This document shows positions 1 through 7,529 of a stretch of DNA of 60,537 bases, piece after piece. This DNA comes from an uncultured Oscillospiraceae bacterium (GTDB lineage Bacteria > Bacillota > Clostridia > Oscillospirales > Oscillospiraceae). Location: contig CANQSJ010000013.1 of the NCBI GenBank assembly GCA_947626495.1, forward strand, positions 1-60,537. The letters are read 5' to 3'. The notes under the pieces are model-generated. The model was not told the DNA's origin. It did no database searches and saw only the letters and a program-made list of their open reading frames with translations. The first letter of the stretch is position 1. Every line of letters starts with the position of its first letter. Made by a program: the position numbers and the translations under genes.

Positions 1-2
1 GC

Positions 3-350
3 ATCAGCAAGGACGTGGAAGGCGGCATCAAGCTGGCGGAGGAGCTGGCAGCGGAGCTGGGCGGCGTCGTCGGCGGCAGCCGCGCGGTGATCGACTCTGG
101 GTGGCTGTCTGCGGACCACCAGGTGGGCCAGACGGGCAAGACGGTGCACCCGAAGGTATACGTGGCGCTGGGCATCTCCGGAGCGATTCAGCACAAGGCG
201 GGGATGCAGGACAGCGAGTGCATCATCGCGGTGAACAAGAACGAGACGGCGCCGATCTTCGAGATTGCGGACTATGGCATCTGCGGGGACCTGTTCAAGG
301 TCACGCCCATGCTCACCGAGGCCATCCGCGCCGCCAAGGCTGCGAAATAA
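3..350 (+). CDS. etfA: Electron transfer flavoprotein alpha subunit, C-terminal part
   Basis: This is the last 115 codons of a gene that enters from the left edge; the first in-frame codon is at base 3. EtfA pairs with EtfB and moves electrons from acyl-CoA or other flavin dehydrogenases. The visible part is the FAD-binding C-terminal domain. Family landmarks are [21 protein letters not shown] and [12 protein letters not shown], followed by the usual ending in which [15 protein letters not shown] precedes the final helix. The GTG at 15 is an internal valine, not a start. A strong terminator follows 16 bases after the stop, so etfA is the last gene of its operon, presumably etfBA with an acyl-CoA dehydrogenase to the left (inference). 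Confidence 0.95.
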   Translation: MSKDVEGGIKLAEELAAELGGVVGGSRAVIDSGWLSADHQVGQTGKTVHPKVYVALGISGAIQHKAGMQDSECIIAVNKNETAPIFEIADYGICGDLFKVTPMLTEAIRAAKAAK

Positions 351-365
351 CCCCCTACACAAGCA

Positions 366-396
366 AAAAACACCGCCTGTTGGCGGTGTTTTTTAT
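366..396. terminator. Bidirectional intrinsic terminator
   Basis: The stem CACCGCC/GGCGGTG (371-377 and 382-388) has a 4-base loop, with an A-run before it and a T-run after it. It can end etfA on the plus strand and the recombinase-like gene at 408-1256 on the minus strand. Confidence 0.9.
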
Positions 397-407
397 TGTC
401 CGGATCC

Positions 408-1256
408 TTATACTTCCCATCCAATCGTCAGCTGTTCCTCGTCCAGCTGGCGTTCCAGGGCCTGATCAACCAGCAGGGCGACATTGTCCTCAATGGCCTT
501 GCGGCCGGCGAGATACAGCCGCCGCAGGCAGCGAGGACTGCCCTTCTCCACCGGGATCTTGGCGACCGCGCAGAGATTGCGGATCGCGCTGGTCACATAG
601 GTCCGGCTCATGGGGGTGTTATCCTTGGTGAGGAAAATCGGTCCGCGATAGATGCCCTGCCGCTCGGCGAAGGCCAGCAGCTCCTTGCGGACGCAGCCCG
701 GCAAGCGGATGTTGCGCCGGGAATTGCCCTCACCCACCGTCACCTGGCCGGCGGTCACGGACTCCACCGTCACCTTATCCAGCTCCTGGACGGGCATGTC
801 GGCGCTGGCAAAAAGCTTGACGAGAAGGTACACCTTCTCGCGGCCAAGCAGCTTCGCCACCTGCAGCAGGTGCCGATACTCGCTCCGCGTCAATTCCGGA
901 TGCAGCTTCGCTTCCGTCTCCAAGGTGTCCGCCAGCTGATACTCCCGGTGGCCCATATAGGCCACGTACGTATTCGCCACGGAGAGCACCAGATTCACGG
1001 TCCTCGGCGCATAGCCCGCCGCAAGGAGCGCCTCGCGGCACTGCCGCAGCGTGCCCCGCCGGATCTTCCGGTCCTCGGGCAGGACCTCGGCCAGGTGCTC
1101 CAAGCTCCGGCGGTAGCGCTCCACAGTCTCGGGCGCGCGGCCCTTGGCCGCAAGATCCGCGAGGAACCGCTCGCCGTCCGCCTCGGTCATGGGCACGCCG
1201 GCCTCGCGGGACCGCGTCTGCGCCCTCGGCCTCAGTTCCAGTACGTCCATGGTCAT
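408..1256 (-). CDS. Tyrosine recombinase-like protein lacking catalytic residues
   Basis: This 282-residue protein has the layout of a phage-integrase-family recombinase: an N-terminal SAM-like DNA-binding half (about 23-110) and a C-terminal catalytic-fold half (about 120-282). Aligned by eye to its neighbour at 5076-5921, the first catalytic arginine (GARAGEL there) is replaced in SADMPVQEL, and the HxxR box reads RCLRR with the histidine lost. The segment with the second histidine and the nucleophilic tyrosine is absent. It should therefore bind DNA but not cut it. It lies directly downstream of the surface-protein gene on the same strand, behind a hairpin at 1271-1297. The second ATG (1250) has the better spacing to the AAAGGGGG site. 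A regulatory partner of the active recombinase is plausible; simple decay is the alternative, although the frame is intact. Confidence 0.75.
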   Translation of the reverse strand: MTMDVLELRPRAQTRSREAGVPMTEADGERFLADLAAKGRAPETVERYRRSLEHLAEVLPEDRKIRRGTLRQCREALLAAGYAPRTVNLVLSVANTYVAYMGHREYQLADTLETEAKLHPELTRSEYRHLLQVAKLLGREKVYLLVKLFASADMPVQELDKVTVESVTAGQVTVGEGNSRRNIRLPGCVRKELLAFAERQGIYRGPIFLTKDNTPMSRTYVTSAIRNLCAVAKIPVEKGSPRCLRRLYLAGRKAIEDNVALLVDQALERQLDEEQLTIGWEV

Positions 1257-1270
1257 CCCCCTTTTGGAAA

Positions 1271-1297
1271 GGGAGCAGGGCCAGAGACCCTGCTCCC
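1271..1297 (-). terminator. Hairpin after the surface-protein gene
   Basis: A perfect 10-bp stem GGGAGCAGGG/CCCTGCTCCC has a 7-base loop and is followed on the minus strand by only TTTCC. It is a weak or partial terminator, so some readthrough into the recombinase-like gene is likely. Confidence 0.65.
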
Positions 1298-1316
1298 AAT
1301 TTGCGTTAGGTTTGCA

Positions 1317-4300
1317 TTACTTGACGGGCTTGTAGTCCTTGTAATCACCCTGGTTGGTGGTGTAAGTGCACATGCCCTGGTGGCCGTTGCTGCGGGTCTC
1401 GAACCAGCCCCACTGACCGGTCAGCTCGTCATTGACCTCCCACCAGCCGGTGCGCATGCGGCCCTGGGTGCCCTTGTCGTTGCTTTCCTCCAGGTAGTAC
1501 CAGCCGTCGCCCCAATCGTCCACGATGTGGATGAAGCCGGTGTCCATGGTGCCGTCCGCGCCCATGTGATACCACAGGCCCTTGGACTTAACCCAGTCAG
1601 ACTTGACCATCTTGCCGTCCTTGCAGTAGTAGTACTCACCCTCGATCAGGTTCCAGCCTTCCTTCAGCTCGGGCTCTGCCTCAGCGGGAACCAGCCCCTT
1701 CACAGCGGCGTCCAGCTTGTCGATGGCCTCCTGGATCTCGGCAGCGGTGGCGTCATCGCCCAGCGCCTTGGCGGCGGTGATGGCGTCCTGCACGGCCAGA
1801 ACGGACTCGTCGGTGTACTTGCTGGGATCGGCGATGGCGGCCTCAGCGGCGGCAATGGCCTCTTCCAGATCCTCGGTGGTGAGATCTCTCTTCACCAGCG
1901 CGGCGACAGCCTTGTTCAGCTTGTCGGCGGCGTTGGTCAGCTGAGCCTGGGTGGCATCCTCGTCAGCCAGCACGTTCTTGGCTTCGGTCAGAGCATCCTC
2001 CAGGTCGGCCCAGGACTCGGGAGTGTAATCTTCCTCGTTCAGAGCCTCGGCGGCGGCGATGGAAGCCTCCAGCTCGGACTTGTCGATGTCGGCGAGCTCT
2101 ACCAGGCCATCCAGAGCGGCCTTCAGCGCAGCGGTAGCAGCATCAACCTGAGACTGGAGAGCACCAGTGGCGCCCGCATTTTTCACTTTAGTAGCGGCAT
2201 CAATCGCGTCTTTCAGGCGGCCGCGGGAGTCAAAGGTGTACTTGCCGGTGCCTTCATTCTCAGGAGAGGCTCCGTACTCATTCGTCGCCTCAGCAAGCAG
2301 CTGATTCATCTCATCCATCTCAGCGGGCTTCTTCGTGAGGTAGCCGATCACGGTGAGCAGCTTCTGGAGGCAGGTCGCGTTGTCGTCACTGATATTGACT
2401 GCATTATTGTGGTTGGTCATCGTGCTGCCAGCAGTGGTATCATTCAAGAGCGCACGGATGCCGTCAATGTTCTTCTGGATCAACTCAAAGGCCTGAGTCA
2501 GCTTGCCCTCATCCGTAGTGGCGCTCAGATCGATTTTATGATCTTCGGAAATCTCATAGTCGCTGGGGATCAGCTTCTCGGCCGCGACCAGAACACTCTC
2601 GATGTTCTCGGGCTGATTTGCGCCAGTAACCGTCCAATCAGCAAGAGCACCGATCTGGAGCTTTGCCGTGGACTGGATATCGGAAACCCCAAGGGCCATC
2701 TCATCGTTCTTGCAGGTGTGCAGCTCAACGATATAAGTACCAGCCTTAAGGGCAGAATCGTCGAACTGGCCTGCACTTGTGCCGGCCTGGAGCACGATCG
2801 TCTCGCCGGTGCCTGTTGTCAGCTCATTACTGGTGAAGATGACTTTTTTGTTGGAGTCCTTGATCACAACCCAAAGATCGCCCTTGTCCTTATTGCTCTC
2901 AATATCGAACTCAGCATTCAAGGTGATGGTGATCTTCGCGCCGGTCTCTTTACCGTTGGTCGCAAACCCCCCCAAAAGCTTCGTCGCGTCATATTTGCTG
3001 GCTCCGAAGAAGGAATCAGTCGTCCCAAACTTTGTAACCGAACCCGCGGTAGAAGCGAAAGCAGCGTATTCGACACTCTTGATCGTCGGCCATGCAACTT
3101 CCTCATCCTCAGTAGCCGGACCAATTGTGAAGGAGTCGCTGGTTACCTGCTCCCAAACCTTATTTGCCGCCGTTCCCTTATTCCGGAAGATATAAACGGT
3201 AACGACATCATCTTCATTGAACTTCGCGGTGGCGCTCGCACCAATGGGCTTCAAAGCGCCAGAGGCGTAATAGAAAGACTTGGTCACGGGGTCAAGAGTC
3301 CACTGCGTGCAGCTGACGTCAAACCCGGAGAACAGATCCTGAATCAGATCCGTGGGAAGAGCAGCACCGGCCTTATATTCCTTGCCGTTCTCGTTGCTCT
3401 TATCGAACCAATACTCGCCGCCCTCGGTCTTAACGCGCCAGAGAATGCCGTACGAATAGCCGTCCATCTTCGCCTTTGCGGTGCCAACGGTGTTACCCGC
3501 AACACTCGTAATGGTGAACTTGACAGTTGCTGTCTTTTCCTGATCCTCGCCGTAGCCATCCGCAAGCTTGATGGTCGACTTGCCAATCTCAATCTCGTGG
3601 TTCGCAAGAGCGGTAACAGCATCATTCACATCCCAGAGGAACTTACTGCTCTTGAAAGCAGTCGTAGCCTGGGCACTATCACCCTTCAGATCGGTCACAG
3701 CATCAACAAGGGCCTTGAAGGCGTCCCAGCCGCTCTGATCCGGATCGAGAACATAATGATGGGTCGTATAAGCGGTCTTCGCGGGAGCCTTCGCGAGCAC
3801 AGCATCCACACGGGTCATGTCCGCAGGGACAGGCTTCGCGGCAGCTTCCTGCAGAGCCAGAGCGTCCATGATCGTGTAGATCAGGCTCTTGTAATCAGAG
3901 TAGGTCTTACTGCGATTGCGGCCATAAGCGATCACGTCGTTGATAGCCTTCTGCAGAGCGGTCAGATAATTGGGCTGATAGGCCTTTTTCCAAACTGCGC
4001 TGGTGGTGACATCCGTCTTACCATCAAAGGTGATATCCGGCAAAGCATCCTGCACAGGGGTCTTGGTGGAGTATGCGCTCTCAGAAAGCGTTTTGAGCTC
4101 TTCCCCGATGGTAGTCGCGTCCATGCCGGTGGCCGCGATCTTGGTGGTCAGCGCGGTGGCCACAGTGTCGCCCACAAAGTAATTCAGAGCATTAGCCGCA
4201 TCCTGCACAGTCGTGGTAGTCACATTGACGTCCACTTCCTTGCCGTCGACGCCCTCCAGAATGACCTTGGCCTCAGCCAAGGTCTCCGCGAAAGACTTCT

Positions 4301-4751
4301 TGGTGAGAGGGTTGACTGTCTCATCCTTGAAGGGGTCATTCTTTACAGGGTCTTCGATATAGTCTTCCAGCTTATCGGTAATGGTCACTGCCGAGCCACC
4401 GCCCAGGCGGAGCTTGCCGGCCTCCACGTCAGGAAGCAGTGCCTCGGCGGCATCGACAGCCTTCTTCAGGGCCCAGTGAGCCTCCTTGGTGACGACGCCC
4501 AGAGCAACCAGCAGGGGCTCGTCGACCGCGGCGGTCTCCGGCTCGTCGACGGCCACCTCGGCGGGCTCGTCAACGGGCTCCGCCTCAGCCTCGACCTCTT
4601 CCGCCTCGATCTCCTCAGCCTCGGCCGCAGGGGCCTCGACCTCGGTAGCAGGCTCATCAGCACTAACAGGCTCGTCAGCCGCGAAGGCCGGGACGCACAG
4701 AGACAGAGCCATGATCAGCGCCATGAGCATGCTGAGTACACGTTTTGTCAT
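1317..4751 (-). CDS. Large secreted cell-surface protein with wall-binding-like repeats
   Basis: The protein has 1144 residues. The start is the ATG at 4751, preceded by AGGAGG with 10-base spacing and followed by a clear signal peptide (MTKRVLSMLMALIMALSLCV, cleavage after the A-F-A near residue 25). Next comes an acidic Glu/Ala/Val-rich stretch (about 26-75), then a long middle with beta-rich and helical parts. Alanine-rich helical repeats of FIVAR-like character occupy about 850-1025. The last ~110 residues are aromatic Trp/Tyr/Gly repeats (WNLIEGEYYYCKDGKMV, WYHMGADGTMDTG, GWYYLEE) typical of choline/cell-wall-binding modules. No LPxTG sorting signal is visible, so non-covalent wall attachment is likely. 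Cys is very rare and Ala, Asp, Glu and Thr dominate. Its upstream region is the proposed invertible promoter (4795-5072), which faces away here, so expression should be OFF in this assembly. The ligand or role is unknown; adhesin or surface coat is a guess. Confidence 0.85.
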   Translation of the reverse strand: MTKRVLSMLMALIMALSLCVPAFAADEPVSADEPATEVEAPAAEAEEIEAEEVEAEAEPVDEPAEVAVDEPETAAVDEPLLVALGVVTKEAHWALKKAVDAAEALLPDVEAGKLRLGGGSAVTITDKLEDYIEDPVKNDPFKDETVNPLTKKSFAETLAEAKVILEGVDGKEVDVNVTTTTVQDAANALNYFVGDTVATALTTKIAATGMDATTIGEELKTLSESAYSTKTPVQDALPDITFDGKTDVTTSAVWKKAYQPNYLTALQKAINDVIAYGRNRSKTYSDYKSLIYTIMDALALQEAAAKPVPADMTRVDAVLAKAPAKTAYTTHHYVLDPDQSGWDAFKALVDAVTDLKGDSAQATTAFKSSKFLWDVNDAVTALANHEIEIGKSTIKLADGYGEDQEKTATVKFTITSVAGNTVGTAKAKMDGYSYGILWRVKTEGGEYWFDKSNENGKEYKAGAALPTDLIQDLFSGFDVSCTQWTLDPVTKSFYYASGALKPIGASATAKFNEDDVVTVYIFRNKGTAANKVWEQVTSDSFTIGPATEDEEVAWPTIKSVEYAAFASTAGSVTKFGTTDSFFGASKYDATKLLGGFATNGKETGAKITITLNAEFDIESNKDKGDLWVVIKDSNKKVIFTSNELTTGTGETIVLQAGTSAGQFDDSALKAGTYIVELHTCKNDEMALGVSDIQSTAKLQIGALADWTVTGANQPENIESVLVAAEKLIPSDYEISEDHKIDLSATTDEGKLTQAFELIQKNIDGIRALLNDTTAGSTMTNHNNAVNISDDNATCLQKLLTVIGYLTKKPAEMDEMNQLLAEATNEYGASPENEGTGKYTFDSRGRLKDAIDAATKVKNAGATGALQSQVDAATAALKAALDGLVELADIDKSELEASIAAAEALNEEDYTPESWADLEDALTEAKNVLADEDATQAQLTNAADKLNKAVAALVKRDLTTEDLEEAIAAAEAAIADPSKYTDESVLAVQDAITAAKALGDDATAAEIQEAIDKLDAAVKGLVPAEAEPELKEGWNLIEGEYYYCKDGKMVKSDWVKSKGLWYHMGADGTMDTGFIHIVDDWGDGWYYLEESNDKGTQGRMRTGWWEVNDELTGQWGWFETRSNGHQGMCTYTTNQGDYKDYKPVK

Positions 4752-4794
4752 TGTTTGATGTCCTCCTAATAATATAGTTTTTCGAGCCCTTCTC

Positions 4795-4820
4795 ACCATA
4801 GAATTCACAATCTGTGGTAT
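4795..4820. repeat. Left inverted repeat of the invertible segment
   Basis: On the minus strand it begins ATACCACAGATTGTGAATTC, differing from the right copy at two of 26 positions. It is an imperfect palindrome (ACCATAGAAT against AATCTGTGGT around TCAC). Confidence 0.85.
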
Positions 4821-4972
4821 CGGCGCTTGGGCGAAGGCACTAATTTTCTCATTTGAGCGAGATTTGGACGGCTGAGACCCGAAAAAAGCGCGCGACGACA
4901 CGCTTGCGGCTCTTTGACAGAGCCTCAAGCGCCTTTGGTATGTAAAAAATCAAACTTTTTTTGAAAATCCCC

Positions 4973-5001
4973 TTGCTTTTTTAAGGGAAGCGGGCTATAA
5001 T
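4973..5001 (+). promoter_or_regulatory. SigA-type promoter inside the invertible segment
   Basis: TTGCTT (4973-4978) and TATAAT (4996-5001) are separated by exactly 17 bp. The promoter points right, away from the surface gene. Downstream, still inside the segment, is GGAGG (5023-5027) with a GTG at 5039. Confidence 0.8.
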
Positions 5002-5044
5002 CATCCTCGTAAAGCTGGGCTCGGAGGAATTAATTTCCGTGTAC

Positions 5045-5072
5045 ATACCACAGAATGTGAATTCTGTGGTAT
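5045..5072. repeat. Right inverted repeat, doubling as a terminator hairpin
   Basis: This is a perfect palindrome: 12-base arms ATACCACAGAAT/ATTCTGTGGTAT around GTGA, followed at once by a run of six T. It is both the partner of 4795-4820 and, for rightward transcripts, an intrinsic terminator. It ends three bases from the recombinase stop codon. Confidence 0.85.
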
Positions 5073-5075
5073 TTT

Positions 5076-5921
5076 TTATAGCAGGAGCGCCAGCGAATCC
5101 ATCTGCCGCCGCTGCTCAATGGGGCTGCGGGCGGTGTAGATGCGGGTGGTCTCCACGCTCGAGTGTCCCAGGATGTCGGCGAGCCGCACGATGTCCCGGG
5201 TCTTTTTATAATAGGTACGGGCGAAAAGATGCCGCAGGTTGTGCGGGAAAACTTTGTTCGCCAGCACCTTTGCCTTCGCCGCCAGAGCTTTCAGCGTCTT
5301 CCAAAGGTTGCTCCGGTCCAGAGGCTTCCCGGACGCGGTGATGAAGACGGGGCCGCTGGTGATGCTGCGCTTGGCGCAGTAATTGAGCAGGAGTTTGCAA
5401 AGTTTCTTTGGAAGGAGGATCATGCGGATCTTGCCCTTGGAGCGGATTTCCGCGTGACCGGCGCGCGCCGCCTCCACGGTGATGGCGGAGAGCTCCCCCG
5501 CCCGCGCGCCGGTGGAGCAGAGAGTCTGTAAAATCGTGGCGGTGCGTTCGTCTCCGTTCATGCGGGCGGTATTCACCAGCCTTTCATACTCCGCGCGGGT
5601 CATCTCCCGCTCGGGAGCCATGAAAACCCGGCGTTGGACCTTGAGGAACCGAAGCCGCCATTCGCGGTATCCGCTGATATTCAGAAGCTTATTCACCGCC
5701 GTTAAGACGCCGTTTACCGTCCCCGGCGCCAGGTCCGACGCCTCCAAGTCCTGTTTGAAGGCCACCAGCTGGGTCTTGCTCCACAGGTTTCCGTGGCAGA
5801 ACGCTGCCAATTTCCGCACGGCCGACAGATACTTCGCCACCGTGGCCGGCGCCGCCTCGTCCTCTACCAATCGTGCGCGGAAATCCGCCAGTGCTTGTTC
5901 GTTCAGTGCGATCATGTTCAT
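5076..5921 (-). CDS. Tyrosine recombinase, probable DNA invertase of the adjacent switch
   Basis: This 281-residue XerC/D-like site-specific recombinase has an N-terminal SAM-like DNA-binding domain (about 5-95) and a catalytic domain (about 105-281). All six active-site residues can be seen: R140 in GARAGEL, K164 in SKGKIRM, H227 and R230 in PHNLRH, H253 in LGHSS, and Y262 in RIYTAR. The gene ends against the right inverted repeat of the promoter segment, the usual position for a dedicated invertase. The ATG at 5921 is too close to the GGGGGT ribosome site, and the ATG at 5915 is better spaced. The leader contains a hairpin with six T (5934-5976), so its own expression may be attenuated. The catalytically dead relative at 408-1256 flanks the surface gene on the other side. 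Confidence 0.9.
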   Translation of the reverse strand: MNMIALNEQALADFRARLVEDEAAPATVAKYLSAVRKLAAFCHGNLWSKTQLVAFKQDLEASDLAPGTVNGVLTAVNKLLNISGYREWRLRFLKVQRRVFMAPEREMTRAEYERLVNTARMNGDERTATILQTLCSTGARAGELSAITVEAARAGHAEIRSKGKIRMILLPKKLCKLLLNYCAKRSITSGPVFITASGKPLDRSNLWKTLKALAAKAKVLANKVFPHNLRHLFARTYYKKTRDIVRLADILGHSSVETTRIYTARSPIEQRRQMDSLALLL

Positions 5922-5933
5922 ACCCCCATATAA

Positions 5934-5976
5934 AAAATCAATGTGCCGGTCCTATCTTTCCCGACACATTGATTTT
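5934..5976 (-). terminator. Leader hairpin/attenuator before the recombinase gene
   Basis: Arms of 16 bases (AAAATCAATGTG inner part; one mismatch) flank an 11-base loop. On the minus strand six T follow, then the ribosome site and start of the recombinase. It may limit recombinase expression or mark the end of an upstream transcript. A protein-binding palindrome is the alternative. Confidence 0.6.
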
Positions 5977-6063
5977 ATATGAAAACCCCGCGTCCCGCGC
6001 TGCGATCCTGGCTTTCGCGGTGGGCACAGAAGAATTATATATATTATGTAAACTTTACTTCTA

Positions 6064-6098
6064 TAAAAATATCCGCTCCTCCATGGGAAGAGCGGATA
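6064..6098 (-). terminator. Terminator after rpe
   Basis: TATCCGCTC/GAGCGGATA forms a 9-bp stem (6070-6078 and 6090-6098) followed on the minus strand by ATTTTTATAG. It lies just past the rpe stop codon. Confidence 0.8.
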
Positions 6099-6114
6099 AT
6101 ATTATGTCAACAAG

Positions 6115-6762
6115 TTATGCCTCCCGCAGCGTCCGGATGGCGACGGATCTGTCCGCCTGCCCGAAGATGGCGCTGCCCGCCACCAGCACGTTGGCTCCCG
6201 CGGCCTTCACCCGCCCGGCGTTTTCGGGCGTGACGCCGCCGTCCACCTCCAGGTCGCAGGCGGGATTGTACCGGTCCAGCAGCGCCCGGACCCGGCGCAC
6301 CGTCTCCAGCTGGCTCTCGATGAGCGTCTGGCCGCCGAAGCCCGGCTCCACGGTCATCACCAGCACCATGTCCAGCCTGTCCACGTAGGGCAGTATGGCC
6401 TCCGGCGCGCTGATGGGACGCAGGGCCAGCGCCCGCTTCACCCCGCAGCGCTCCATCTCATCCAGCGCCTGGGCGGTGCCCTGGTGGGTGTCCGCCTCCA
6501 GATGCACGGAGAGGATGTCCGCGCCGGCGGCGGCAAACCGCTCCACATACCGGACCGGGTCGTGGATCATCAGATGCACGTCCAGCGTCATGTCCGTGAA
6601 CGCGCGCACCGACTTCAGCACCGGGATGCCGAAGGAGATATTGGGCACAAAGCTGCCGTCCATCACGTCGAAGTGGAGCATGTCCCCTTCCCGGACCGAG
6701 GCGATGTCCTCTCCCAGACGGCAGAAGTCCGCTGCCAGGATCGACGGTGCGATCTTTATCAT
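6115..6762 (-). CDS. rpe: Ribulose-phosphate 3-epimerase
   Basis: The 215-residue TIM-barrel enzyme interconverts ribulose 5-phosphate and xylulose 5-phosphate in the pentose phosphate pathway. It starts MIKIAPSILAADF, the classic N-terminus. Further family marks are HFDVMDGSFVPNISFG (metal-binding His and catalytic Asp), LDVHLMI, VMTVEPGFGGQ and DGGVTPENAG. The start is the ATG at 6762 with GGAAGGAG upstream, and the length is normal for the family. It is transcribed in the same direction as the sigG 3' half, 145 bases downstream of it, with a hairpin (6885-6903) between them, so it is probably a separate unit. Confidence 0.96.
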   Translation of the reverse strand: MIKIAPSILAADFCRLGEDIASVREGDMLHFDVMDGSFVPNISFGIPVLKSVRAFTDMTLDVHLMIHDPVRYVERFAAAGADILSVHLEADTHQGTAQALDEMERCGVKRALALRPISAPEAILPYVDRLDMVLVMTVEPGFGGQTLIESQLETVRRVRALLDRYNPACDLEVDGGVTPENAGRVKAAGANVLVAGSAIFGQADRSVAIRTLREA

Positions 6763-6884
6763 GGTGTTTCTCCTTCCGGACGGTGGTCCCCTGTTATAGG
6801 GGGGCTTCCCCATTATAACCTGACAGGCCCGCCCCCGCAAGACGCAATTTCCCATTTATCGCCAAATAATTATTATGTAAATCA

Positions 6885-6903
6885 GAGGCCGACTGGCGGC
6901 CTC
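6885..6903. terminator. Hairpin between sigG and rpe
   Basis: GAGGCCG/CGGCCTC is a 7-bp stem with a 5-base loop. The T-run is on the plus-strand side. On the minus strand it directly follows the sigG stop codon but lacks a good U-tract. Confidence 0.55.
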
Positions 6904-6907
6904 TTTT

Positions 6908-7402
6908 TCACAGGGGAAACAGGGCCTTTTTGATCTGGTTCACGGCGTTTTTCTCCAGCCGGGACACCTGTGCCTGGCTGATGCCGATGGCGGCGGCCAC
7001 CTCCATCTGGGTGCGGCCGTCGAAAAAGCGCATGGACAGGATGCGCTTTTCCCGCTCGTTCAGCTTGTCCACCGCCTCGGTGAGGGCGATGCGCTCCAGC
7101 CAGGCCGCGTCGGTATTCTTGCTGTCGCCGATCTGGTCCATCACCGCCACGCTCTCGCCGCCGTCGTTGTAGACCGGCTCAAACAGGCTCACCGGGTCGG
7201 ATATGGCGTCCATGGCCATGACCACGTCCCCGGCGGTGATGTCCAGCATCCTCGCCACATCCTCCACCGAGGGCTCCCGCTGGTGCCGGGCCAGGAATTC
7301 CTCCTTGGCCTGCATCACCTTGTAGGCGGTATCCCGCAGGGACCGGCTCACCCGCAGGGCGCTGTTGTCCCGCAGATACCGGCGGATCTCCCCCGATATC
7401 AT
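6908..7402 (-). CDS. sigG: RNA polymerase sigma factor SigG, 3' half (gene interrupted)
   Basis: This is the C-terminal 164 codons of the forespore-specific sigma factor. The sequence begins at the element boundary with M-I-S-G-E-I-R-R-Y-L-R-D-N, then RVSRSLRDTAYK (region 3), SLFEPVYNDGG, and the region 4 helix-turn-helix TQMEVAAAIGISQAQVSRLE that reads the -35 box. It continues exactly where the 5' half at 23672-23388 stops: the last codons there are TYGVP, and SigG has TY-x-VP-M-I-x-GEIRR. Joined through the shared 9-mer the two parts give 259 codons, against about 260 in Bacillus. A GTG at 7408 lies inside the repeat but has no ribosome site, so this half is unlikely to be translated alone. 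No frameshift or stop is present, which argues for a live, restorable gene. Confidence 0.95.
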   Translation of the reverse strand: MISGEIRRYLRDNSALRVSRSLRDTAYKVMQAKEEFLARHQREPSVEDVARMLDITAGDVVMAMDAISDPVSLFEPVYNDGGESVAVMDQIGDSKNTDAAWLERIALTEAVDKLNEREKRILSMRFFDGRTQMEVAAAIGISQAQVSRLEKNAVNQIKKALFPL

Positions 7403-7409
7403 CGGCACC
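7401..7409. repeat. Left attachment core
   Basis: ATCGGCACC; on the sigG coding strand GGTGCCGAT, covering the codons for Val-Pro and the start of Met. It is identical to 23386-23394; flanking bases differ on both sides (C before, G after here). Confidence 0.88.
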
Positions 7410-7529
7410 GTTATCTAAAGTGGAAATGGAATGCCCTATTTTCAAGGGTTTGCGGGTTTTCTCTCCCCTGTAGATCACCGTCGAACGATGACGTGTCGTA
7501 GACAAAAAAGAAAGGCGGCGACAAAAAAC

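Larger units (their letters stand above)
4795..5072. promoter_or_regulatory. Candidate invertible promoter segment (phase switch), OFF orientation
   Basis: Two inverted repeats (4795-4820 and 5045-5070) match at 24 of 26 positions and enclose 224 bp. Inside is a near-consensus SigA promoter on the plus strand (4973-5001). The segment sits between the surface-protein start (4751, minus strand) and the stop codon of a catalytically complete tyrosine recombinase (5076). As assembled, the promoter fires into the 3' end of the recombinase gene and meets a hairpin plus T-run. Flipping the segment would aim it at the surface gene. Each repeat is itself a palindrome with a short centre, the usual form of a tyrosine-recombinase core site. 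The class (invertons) is known; this locus is inferred from sequence alone. Confidence 0.85.

Noticed and set aside
396-4769. A 1457-codon open frame antisense to the surface-protein gene
   Set aside because: It is a by-product of GC-rich, Ala/Glu/Asp-rich codons on the other strand. It has no ribosome site, spans two minus-strand genes, and the minus strand has a signal peptide and family motifs.
4914-4944. Second promoter inside the invertible segment (TTGACA and TATGTA)
   Set aside because: The spacer is 19 bp and the -10 box is poor. It cannot be supported beside the strong promoter at 4973-5001.
5039-5341. GTG ORF starting at 5039 in the present orientation
   Set aside because: It reads through the terminator hairpin and antisense to the recombinase. 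The start is meaningful only in the inverted state.
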